In this document: positions 1 through 5,942 of the stretch, piece by piece
Position numbering within the stretch: position 1 is the stretch's first letter
How the letters are laid out: the number at the start of each line of letters is the position of its first letter
From: Microbacterium sp.
Lineage (GTDB): Bacteria > Actinomycetota > Actinomycetes > Actinomycetales > Microbacteriaceae
Length of the DNA: 9,298 nt
Assembly (NCBI GenBank): GCA_031286555.1
Contig: JAITUD010000427.1
Span: 1 to 9,298, forward strand
Reading direction: 5' to 3'
Notes under the pieces: model-generated
What the model saw: the letters and a program-made list of their open reading frames with translations, nothing else
What the model was told of the DNA's origin: nothing
Databases searched by the model: none
Program-made: the position numbers and the translations under genes

Positions 1-615
1 AGCGACTCCGGCCGCGTCGACCAGCGTGAATCCGGCACCCGACTTGAGGACGCCGATCGGCGTGCGCTCCACGATGCGCACCGTGAGTCCGTGCGGAGGA
101 TGCACCTCGAGCGCGTAGGTCTCGATCAGCGGGAACGCCATCAGCGCGGACTTCACAGCGCTGTCGTCGACGAGGGCGAGCGGCCTGCCGACCTCACCGG
201 ACAGCGCCTGCTCCACCTTCTGCGGATCGATCGTCTTGGCCCCCACGACCGAGATGTCCTCGACCGCGAACAGCGGGCTGTACGCCGCGGCGAAAGTGCC
301 CACCACCACCAGCACGACCACGCTGATCGACGTGATCCAGATCGTGCGACGCCGGCGGGCGCGCGACGTGAATCGCCGGATCTCCGCCCGCAGCGCCTTG
401 CGCCGTGCGCGCGCCGCGCGCCAGACATCCGCTCCGCTGACCTCGCGCTCCGGGGCGTCCTCGGCCGGATCGATCGGGTCGATCGGCGCGGTCTCGTCGT
501 CGGCGCCGGAGTCGGATGCCTCGCCACGCAGCGGCACCGGCCGCCGGACCGGCTCGGACAGAACCGGCTGACGCGCCTGCTCCTCCGAGGCCGGAATCGG
601 TGCCGGGCGTCGCAT
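1..615 (-). CDS. ftsQ: Cell division protein FtsQ, 3' end beyond window
   Basis: Bitopic divisome scaffold that links FtsW/FtsI to the rest of the division machinery. My translation from the ATG at 615 is open for 205 codons to the window edge, so the C-terminal end is missing. Residues 1-91 are a long cytoplasmic tail: Pro/Glu/Asp-rich first (to about 65), then strongly basic (about 66-91, Arg/Ala-rich, ending in a run of Arg). A single membrane segment follows at about 92-110 (IWITSISVVVLVVV core). The stretch after it, with AVEDISVVG at about 117-125 and TIDPQKVEQAL, matches the start of a POTRA domain. The start is supported by GGAGG 6 nt upstream and by the murC stop only 1 nt away. The basic juxtamembrane patch fits the positive-inside rule. 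Its position after murC, and before an expected ftsZ, is the standard dcw place for ftsQ. Identification rests on architecture plus position; primary sequence of FtsQ is poorly conserved. Confidence 0.93.
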   Translation of the reverse strand, partial: MRRPAPIPASEEQARQPVLSEPVRRPVPLRGEASDSGADDETAPIDPIDPAEDAPEREVSGADVWRAARARRKALRAEIRRFTSRARRRRTIWITSISVVVLVVVGTFAAAYSPLFAVEDISVVGAKTIDPQKVEQALSGEVGRPLALVDDSAVKSALMAFPLIETYALEVHPPHGLTVRIVERTPIGVLKSGAGFTLVDAAGVA

Positions 616-641
616 GTCAGGCCTCCGGAGTCCGCCGGAGG
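616..641 (-). promoter_or_regulatory. ftsQ ribosome-binding site inside a hairpin at the murC 3' end
   Basis: On the minus strand GGAGG (plus positions 622-626) lies 6 nt before the ftsQ ATG, a near-ideal Shine-Dalgarno made by the last murC codons (Pro-Glu-Ala). The same bases form the right arm of a perfect 7-bp inverted repeat: CCTCCGG (635-641), loop of 6 nt (629-634), CCGGAGG (622-628). In the mRNA the Shine-Dalgarno would therefore be paired with a CCUCC encoded by the murC Ser-Leu-Arg codons. The repeat and spacing are seen directly; that it makes ftsQ translation depend on murC translation is inference. Confidence 0.6.
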
Positions 642-2017
642 GAGTCGAGCACCTGCGGGATGATCTGGTAGACGTTGCCGCAGCCCAGGGTCACCACGAC
701 ATCGCCGTCACGGGCGAAGCCCGCGGTGTAGTCCGCGGCATCCTGCCAGTCGGCGACGTAGTGCACGTGCGCCGGGTCGGCGAACGCTCCGGAGACCAGC
801 TCACCCGTCACTCCTGGCACCGGATCCTCGCGCGCGCCGTACACGTCGAGCATGACCGTGTGGTCGGCGTACTGCTCGAGCACCTCCGCGAACTCGCGGT
901 ACATGTGCTGCGTGCGCGAGTACGTGTGCGGCTGCTGGATCGCGATCAGACGGCCGCCGCCGGTCAGCGTGCGCATCGCCTGCAGTGCTGCGCGCACCTC
1001 GGTGGGGTGGTGCGAGTAGTCGTCGTAGACCCGCACGCCGCGCTCGGCGCCGTGCAGCTCGAGCCGCCGGACCGTGCCGGCGAAGCCCTCCACCGCCTTG
1101 ACGGCATCGGGCAGGGCGTGCCCGAGCGTCAGCAGCACCGCCACAGCGCCGGCGGCGTTGATCGCGTTGTGCGCTCCGGGCACCGCGAGCTGCATCCGCG
1201 CGCGGTCCGCGCCGTGCACGATCGTGGCTGCGACGGGACCATCGGTGACGATGTCGTCCACGCGCACGTCGGCGCCGGCCGCCTCGCCGAAAGTGATGAT
1301 GTTCGGATGCGTGAGCCCGGCGTGCACGCGCAGCGCGCCCTCATCGTCACTCGAGATCACGACGGCCTCTGACGCCTCGTTGCCGAAGCGCACGAAGGCG
1401 TCGTAGAAGGCGTCCTCGGAGCCGAAGAAGTCGAGGTGGTCTGGGTCGACGTTCGTGATCAGCGCGATCGACGTGTCGTAGAGCAGGAAGGTGCCGTCGG
1501 ACTCGTCGGCCTCGATGACGAACAGGTCATCGGCCCCGGACGAACTGGAGATGCCGAGCTGCTCGATCACCCCGCCGTTGACGAAGTTCGGGTCGGCGCC
1601 GAGCGCCTGCAGCGCCGTGACGATCATCCCGGTCGAACTGGTCTTCCCGTGCGCACCGGCGACCGAGACCAGACGGCGCGAGCCGATCAGCCAGTGCAGA
1701 GCCTGGGAGCGGTGGATGACGTGCAGTCCACGCTCCTTCGCCAGGAGGAACTCCGGGTTCTCCGGCCAGATCGCCCCGGTGTGCACCACCGTGTCGGCGT
1801 CGCGGAGGTGGGCGGCGTCGTGACCGACGTGCACGGTGGCACCGGCGGCGGCGAGAGCGCGGAGGTTCGCGCTGTCGGCCCGGTCGGAGCCGGACACGCG
1901 GATGCCCGCGTCGAGGAACATACGGGCCAGCCCGCTCATGCCGGAGCCGCCGATTCCGATGAAGTGCGCGGATTCGATGGTCTCAGGGATCGGGAGGGAG
2001 AGGTCGGGTCTGATCAT
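617..2017 (-). CDS. murC: UDP-N-acetylmuramate--L-alanine ligase (MurC)
   Basis: Cytoplasmic ATP-dependent ligase that adds the first stem-peptide residue to UDP-MurNAc (L-Ala in most bacteria). 466 aa, normal length. N-terminal UDP-binding domain has FIGIGGSGMSGLA at 19-31 and SGSD at 42-45. The central ATPase domain has the P-loop GAHGKTSSTG at 121-130, EADESDG at 169-175 and NVDPDHLDFFGS at 189-200. The C-terminal domain has RRLE at 317-320, DDYSHHPTE at 332-340 and QPHTYSRT at 362-369. The ATG is fixed because it is the only start before the glycine-rich loop, yet it has no well-spaced Shine-Dalgarno (only an AGGA almost touching the ATG). It follows murG after 38 bp and its TGA is 1 nt from the ftsQ ATG. 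The P-loop has Ser-Ser where many MurC have Thr-Thr. Many Microbacteriaceae carry Gly rather than Ala at position 1, so the true amino acid substrate is open. Confidence 0.98.
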   Translation of the reverse strand: MIRPDLSLPIPETIESAHFIGIGGSGMSGLARMFLDAGIRVSGSDRADSANLRALAAAGATVHVGHDAAHLRDADTVVHTGAIWPENPEFLLAKERGLHVIHRSQALHWLIGSRRLVSVAGAHGKTSSTGMIVTALQALGADPNFVNGGVIEQLGISSSSGADDLFVIEADESDGTFLLYDTSIALITNVDPDHLDFFGSEDAFYDAFVRFGNEASEAVVISSDDEGALRVHAGLTHPNIITFGEAAGADVRVDDIVTDGPVAATIVHGADRARMQLAVPGAHNAINAAGAVAVLLTLGHALPDAVKAVEGFAGTVRRLELHGAERGVRVYDDYSHHPTEVRAALQAMRTLTGGGRLIAIQQPHTYSRTQHMYREFAEVLEQYADHTVMLDVYGAREDPVPGVTGELVSGAFADPAHVHYVADWQDAADYTAGFARDGDVVVTLGCGNVYQIIPQVLDSLRRTPEA

Positions 2018-2032
2018 GTCCTGCTCAGTCTA
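2018..2032 (-). promoter_or_regulatory. Candidate leaderless -10 element before murC
   Basis: In the 38-bp murG-murC gap the minus strand reads TAGACT (plus 2027-2032), then 9 nt (GAGCAGGAC), then the murC ATG. TAGACT fits the actinobacterial TANNNT -10 pattern, and a start site 7-9 nt downstream would fall on or just before the ATG. I see no TTGACA-like -35 at 16-18 bp. A 6-base match is weak by itself; it is listed because it coincides with a start that lacks a proper Shine-Dalgarno. Confidence 0.25.
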
Positions 2033-2055
2033 CTTTTGAGGTCTGCGGGGAGGGC

Positions 2056-3141
2056 TCAGCGACCCGCGCCGTCGTCGTCGAGCGCACGGTCGATCATCGC
2101 CACGACGTTCTCGGTCCCGCTGCGCGTGCCGACCCGCTCGGCCGCCGCCGCCATCGCCGAGATGCGCGCGGGATCGCGCAGCAGCGGGATCACCCTGTCG
2201 CGCACCGTGTCGGCGCTGAACGTCGCGTCGTCCAGCAGGACGGCGGCACCGGCCTCCACGGCGGATGCCGCATTCAGGCGCTGCTCGCCGTTCCCGACGG
2301 AGTACGGCACGTAGACGGCGGGGATGCCGAGAGCGGAGACCTCGCTCACGGTCGCAGCCCCTGCCCTCGAGACGATGACGTCGGCGAGGGCGAAGGCGAG
2401 GTCCATCCGGTCCAGATAGCGCCGCATGGCATAGCCCGGAACTTCCGGGTCGATCCACTCCCCGCGCTCCCCCGTCGCATGCAGCAACTGCCAGTCCGCG
2501 GCGAGCACATCGGCCCAGGAACCGGCAAGGGCCTCGTTCAGGCGCTGCGCGCCCAGCGAACCGCCGAACACCAGCAGCACGGGCTTCGCGGGGTCGAGGC
2601 CGAACAGCTCGGCGGCCTCGTCGCGCGCCGCCGCACGGTCGAGCTCGACCACCTCGCGGCGCAGCGGCATGCCGACGACCTCTCCGCGCTTGAGCGGAGT
2701 TCCGTCGAAGACGACGCCGACGCCCGCCGCACGGCGCGCGCCCAGCACGTTCGCGAGACCGGGCTTCGCGTTGGCCTCGTGAACGACGAACGGCACGCCC
2801 TCGCGCCGCGCCGCGACGTACGCGGGGGCCGAGGCGTATCCGCCGAAACCGACGACCACATCCACACCGCGCTCACGGATGTGCGCGCGCACCTGTGCGA
2901 CCGCCCTGCGGAACCGGCCCGGGAAGGCAACGGCCTGCTTGTTCGGACGGCGTGGGAACGGCACCTTGTCCACGATGAGCAGCTCGTAGCCGCGCTCGGG
3001 GACCAGCCGGGACTCGAGCCCCTCCTTGGTGCCCAGCACCAGGACCGTCGCCTCGTCCCTGTCGCGGAGCAGGTCGGCGACGGCGAGCAGCGGGTTGACA
3101 TGGCCGGCGGTGCCCCCGCCGGCGAGTAGGTACGTGGTCAC
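2056..3141 (-). CDS. murG: UDP-GlcNAc:lipid I N-acetylglucosaminyltransferase (MurG)
   Basis: Peripheral membrane GT28 glycosyltransferase that transfers GlcNAc from UDP-GlcNAc to lipid I, giving lipid II, at the inner face of the membrane. 361 aa, normal length. The N-terminal acceptor domain has GGGTAGH at 8-14, PFPRRPN at 61-67, GFGGYASAP at 98-106 and HEAN at 121-124 (HEQN in many other phyla). The C-terminal donor domain has GGSLGAQRLNEAL at 193-205, SRAGAATVSE at 258-267 with Glu267 at the expected ribose-binding place, and GNGEQRLNA at 283-291, the actinobacterial form of the usual DGHQ motif. The start is a GTG, forced because the first glycine loop begins only seven residues later; I see no Shine-Dalgarno in front of it. 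It sits 40 bp after ftsW and 38 bp before murC. Confidence 0.98.
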   Translation of the reverse strand: MTTYLLAGGGTAGHVNPLLAVADLLRDRDEATVLVLGTKEGLESRLVPERGYELLIVDKVPFPRRPNKQAVAFPGRFRRAVAQVRAHIRERGVDVVVGFGGYASAPAYVAARREGVPFVVHEANAKPGLANVLGARRAAGVGVVFDGTPLKRGEVVGMPLRREVVELDRAAARDEAAELFGLDPAKPVLLVFGGSLGAQRLNEALAGSWADVLAADWQLLHATGERGEWIDPEVPGYAMRRYLDRMDLAFALADVIVSRAGAATVSEVSALGIPAVYVPYSVGNGEQRLNAASAVEAGAAVLLDDATFSADTVRDRVIPLLRDPARISAMAAAAERVGTRSGTENVVAMIDRALDDDGAGR

Positions 3142-3153
3142 CCAGTGATTTTA
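3142..3153 (-). promoter_or_regulatory. Candidate leaderless -10 element before murG
   Basis: The minus strand reads TAAAAT (plus 3148-3153), then CACTGG, then the murG GTG. TAAAAT is one base from TATAAT and fits TANNNT. The 6-nt gap would place a transcription start on the first base of the GTG, the geometry of leaderless genes common in actinobacteria. It is a conspicuous A/T island in very GC-rich sequence, and the GTG lacks a Shine-Dalgarno. No -35 match is visible at 16-18 bp. Promoter activity is inference. Confidence 0.4.
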
Positions 3154-3155
3154 TC

Positions 3156-3178
3156 GGGACGCGCGAACGCGCGAGCCC
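3156..3178 (-). promoter_or_regulatory. GC hairpin in the ftsW-murG gap
   Basis: Inverted repeat CGCGCG (3160-3165) / CGCGCG (3168-3173) with an AA centre, extended past a small internal mismatch by GGG (3156-3158) pairing with CCC (3176-3178). It lies between the ftsW TAG (3182-3184) and the A/T-rich element before murG. There is no T tract after it on either strand, so it is not a standard intrinsic terminator. Possible roles are a transcript-stability or processing element, or part of a control region for murG; none is shown by the sequence alone. Confidence 0.45.
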
Positions 3179-3181
3179 GTG

Positions 3182-4441
3182 CTAGCCCTGTCCCGTGCGC
3201 GCCCGAGTTCGCCGCGGACTGCTCTGCGCGCCCTTCGGCGGTGCCTGCTGCGCACCGCCGGAGACCGGAATCGTACGCGCGAACGCCAGCAGCACTCCGC
3301 ACGCGAGCAGCACCGACAGCAGGGCGGTGCCTCCCTGCGACATGAACGGCAGCGGCACGCCCATCACGGGGAAGATGCGGATGACGACGCCGACGTTGAA
3401 CAGCGCCTGTCCGACGATCCACAGCGTGATTCCGCCTGCGGCGACGCGGATGAACGGATCGTCGGTCTTGCGGATGATGTGGAACGCACCGACCGCGAAC
3501 GCGGTGAAGAGGCCGAGTACCAGCACGCAGCCGATCAGGCCGAGCTCCTCACCGACGATCGCGAAGATGTAGTCGTTCGCCGCGGCCGGCAACCAGCCGT
3601 ACTTCTCCTGCGAGTTGCCGAGGCCGACCCCGAAGATTCCGCCCGACGCCATCCCCCACATGCCGTGGGTCGCCTGGTAACAGGGGCCCATGATGTCGCA
3701 GTCCTCGGGATTGAACGCGGCGAGGATGCGCTTCATGCGGTTGTCGCTGGTGAAGGCATAGCCGAGCACCGCCACCACACCGAGCAGCATCGGCAGGATG
3801 AACAGCCGCAGCCGGACTCCGGAGAAGAACAGGCAGCCCAGCACGATGAGCACCAGCACCATGGCTGTACCGAGGTCGTTGCCGGCGACGACGCTGCCGA
3901 TCGCGAGCGCCGCCATCGGCACCACCGGGATGAACACCTGGTGCCAGGTGTTCAGGCGGTTCTGCTTGCGCAGTAGCACGAACGCGATCCAGATCGCGAG
4001 GGCGAGCTTGATGAACTCGGACGGCTGCATGGTGTAGCCGGCGACCCTGATCCAGTTGCGGTTTCCCATGTCCTCGATGCCGAGCGGGGTGAACACCAGC
4101 AGCTGAAGGCAGAGCGCGCCGATCAGCCCGAGCCAGGCGAGCTTCTTCAGCAGGGCGACGGGGAATCGGCTGACGAGGAACATCAGCGGGATGCCGATCA
4201 CCGCGAACACCGCCTGCTTCATGACCTCGTCGAAAGGTCCCTTGGTCGTGTTCGCGCTGGTCGCGGAGAGCACCATGACCAGACCGAAGACCGTGAGCAG
4301 CAGCGCGGAGAACGAGATGAGCAGGAACTCCATCGGCACCGGCTGGAACAGCCGGCCCAGCGACACGCGTGCGGCGAGGCCGCCACGTGCGGAGGAGGAC
4401 GCCGCCGAGTCAGCGCGCTTCGGGTGAGCCGTCTGCGTCAT
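3182..4441 (-). CDS. ftsW: Septal peptidoglycan glycosyltransferase FtsW (SEDS family)
   Basis: Polytopic SEDS enzyme that polymerises lipid II into glycan strands at the division site, working with FtsI. 419 aa, with a hydrophilic N-terminus (about 1-35), roughly ten hydrophobic segments and a Pro/Ser/Arg-rich C-terminal tail (about 392-419). SEDS landmarks are GNRNWIRVAGYTMQPSEF at 126-143, GNDLGTAMVL at 187-196, the large outer loop with HGMWGMASGGIFGVGLGNS at 259-277, AANDYIFAIVGEELGL at 287-302 with Asp290 at the position of the catalytic Asp of RodA/FtsW, and MGVPLPFMSQGGTALL at 360-375. Two Cys (248, 254) sit in that outer loop. The ATG lies inside the end of murD (32-bp overlap) with GGGGAG 5 nt upstream, a strong Shine-Dalgarno. 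Called FtsW rather than RodA from its place between murD and murG. Confidence 0.97.
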   Translation of the reverse strand: MTQTAHPKRADSAASSSARGGLAARVSLGRLFQPVPMEFLLISFSALLLTVFGLVMVLSATSANTTKGPFDEVMKQAVFAVIGIPLMFLVSRFPVALLKKLAWLGLIGALCLQLLVFTPLGIEDMGNRNWIRVAGYTMQPSEFIKLALAIWIAFVLLRKQNRLNTWHQVFIPVVPMAALAIGSVVAGNDLGTAMVLVLIVLGCLFFSGVRLRLFILPMLLGVVAVLGYAFTSDNRMKRILAAFNPEDCDIMGPCYQATHGMWGMASGGIFGVGLGNSQEKYGWLPAAANDYIFAIVGEELGLIGCVLVLGLFTAFAVGAFHIIRKTDDPFIRVAAGGITLWIVGQALFNVGVVIRIFPVMGVPLPFMSQGGTALLSVLLACGVLLAFARTIPVSGGAQQAPPKGAQSSPRRTRARTGQG

Positions 4442-5942
4442 CAGCGCTCCCCCGGTCGATCCAGTCCCGCACCGCCTCGGCGAAGCGGCGGCCGCGATCC
4501 GCGTAGCTGCTGAACTGGTCGAAGGATGCTGCCGCGGGAGCCAGCAGAACCGTGCCCCCGTCGCCCGCGATCCCCGTCGCCAGTTCGACGACGCGGGTCA
4601 TGACCTCTTCAGTCTCCGCGGCGATGACCTCGTAGACCGGCACGCTCGGCGCGTGTCGCCGGAATGCCGAGACGACCGGGTCTCGGTCTACGCCGATGAC
4701 GATCGCCGCGCCGGCGGTGCCGCCGACCTCGGCGACGAGCTCGGAGATGTCGACGCCCTTGAGATCTCCGCCGACGACCCAGACCGCACCGGGATAGGCG
4801 CGGAGCGAGGACGCCGCCGCGTGCGGGTTCGTCGCCTTGGAGTCGTCCACCCAGGTGATGCCCGAGTGCTCGGCGACCACCTGGATGCGATGCGCGTCGA
4901 GCTGGAACTGCTGCAGCGCACGGTGGATGGTCTCCGGCTCGACGTCCAGCGAGCGTGCCAGGGCCGAGGCCGCCAGGATGTTCTGCACGATGTGCGGAGC
5001 GGACAGGCCGACGCGTCGCAGGTCGTCGAGCGTGGTGAGCTCGAGAGCGCTGTTGCGACGGTCGTCGAGGAAGGCGCGATCGACGACGATGCTGTCGACG
5101 ATGCCCAGGTCGCTGGGGCCGGGCGTGCCGAGGTCGAATCCGATCGCGCGGGCGCCGTCGACGACCTCTGCCTCCTCGACCATCAGCCGAGTCGCCTCAT
5201 CCGCCTTGTTGTAGACGCACGCGATGCGGGTGTTGCGATAGACCAGTGCCTTCGCGTCGCGGTAGGCCTGAGCGCTGCCGTGCCAGATGAGGTGGTCGTC
5301 GGCGAGGTTCAGGCAGACCGCGGCGTGCGGAGAGGGCTGCGCCTCGGGCGCAGCCAGGCCCAGATACCAGAGCTGATGGCTGGAGAGCTCGACCACGAGC
5401 ACGTCGAAGCCGCCCGGGTCGCGGACCGCGTCGAGCACGGGCACGCCGATGTTGCCGCACGGCGCGGCGCGCAGCCCGCCCTCGGCGAGCAGGGTCGCGG
5501 TGATCTGCGTGGTGGTGGTCTTGCCGTTCGTGCCGGTGATCAGCACCCACTCTGCCGGCGTGCCGTCCTCTCGGACGACCTTGTCGCGCACCCGCCAGGC
5601 CAGCTCGACGTCGCCCCACAGCGCGATCCCGGCATCCTGCGTCCAGCGGATCACCGGATGCGAGGGCGGGAACCCGGGAGAGGCGATCACGACGTCGGGC
5701 GCGAAGTCGATCAGCGACACAGGGGGCTCGGCGAGCGAGCCGAGCTCGAGCCTCGCACCGATCACGGGCAGCAGGCGCTGATACTCCTCGGAGGCGGACT
5801 CGGACAGCACGAGCACCTCGGCGCCGAGCTCGGTGAGCGTGTCGGCGACCGAGAATCCCGTCGTCGACAGACCGAGCACGGCGACCCGCAGGTCCGCCCA
5901 GTCCGCGTTCCAGCTGGTCAGCCCTTCCAGACGCGCGCTCAT
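4410..5942 (-). CDS. murD: UDP-N-acetylmuramoyl-L-alanine--D-glutamate ligase (MurD)
   Basis: Cytoplasmic ligase that adds D-Glu as the second stem-peptide residue, using ATP. 510 aa, a little longer than the roughly 440-450 aa of many MurD, as is common in actinobacteria. N-terminal Rossmann-type domain with VAVLGLSTTGFS at 20-31 and SPGFPPSHP at 88-96. Central domain with P-loop GTNGKTTTT at 137-145, ELSSHQL at 185-191, NLADDHLIWHG at 212-222 and YRDAKALVYRN at 227-237, where Lys231 matches the carbamylated Lys of MurD. C-terminal domain with HRIQ at 351-354, DDSKATNPHAA at 366-376, GGDLKG at 391-396 and APAAASFDQFSSYADRG at 468-484. Start chosen as the ATG whose ATGA overlaps the mraY stop; no clear Shine-Dalgarno, so termination-reinitiation from mraY is likely. 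The frame stays open upstream, but that part is antisense-free noise across mraY, not protein. Ile219 in DHLIWH replaces a usually conserved Asp. Confidence 0.98.
   Translation of the reverse strand: MSARLEGLTSWNADWADLRVAVLGLSTTGFSVADTLTELGAEVLVLSESASEEYQRLLPVIGARLELGSLAEPPVSLIDFAPDVVIASPGFPPSHPVIRWTQDAGIALWGDVELAWRVRDKVVREDGTPAEWVLITGTNGKTTTTQITATLLAEGGLRAAPCGNIGVPVLDAVRDPGGFDVLVVELSSHQLWYLGLAAPEAQPSPHAAVCLNLADDHLIWHGSAQAYRDAKALVYRNTRIACVYNKADEATRLMVEEAEVVDGARAIGFDLGTPGPSDLGIVDSIVVDRAFLDDRRNSALELTTLDDLRRVGLSAPHIVQNILAASALARSLDVEPETIHRALQQFQLDAHRIQVVAEHSGITWVDDSKATNPHAAASSLRAYPGAVWVVGGDLKGVDISELVAEVGGTAGAAIVIGVDRDPVVSAFRRHAPSVPVYEVIAAETEEVMTRVVELATGIAGDGGTVLLAPAAASFDQFSSYADRGRRFAEAVRDWIDRGSADDADGSPEAR
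4442..4453 (-). promoter_or_regulatory. Strong ftsW Shine-Dalgarno within murD
   Basis: GGGGGAG on the minus strand (plus 4447-4453) with a 5-nt spacer to the ftsW ATG. It is encoded by the murD codons for Arg-Gly-Ser near the MurD C-terminus. It confirms the ATG at 4441 and the 32-bp overlap with murD, and contrasts with the Shine-Dalgarno-poor starts of murG and murC. Confidence 0.75.

Noticed and set aside
2023..2059. Direct repeat CTGAGC around the murG-murC gap, 31 bp apart, as an operator
   Set aside because: A six-base repeat is too short to be meaningful in this GC-rich background, and one copy overlaps the murG stop.
1436..2314. Long plus-strand open frames opposite murC and murG (also 614-1372, 2479-3129 and 3179-3976)
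   Set aside because: All are antisense to well-supported genes and look like GC-rich frame shadows; no Shine-Dalgarno plus motif support.
3156..3178. Reading the ftsW-murG hairpin as an intrinsic terminator
   Set aside because: No run of T follows the stem on either strand, and the same-strand genes continue the pathway directly after it.
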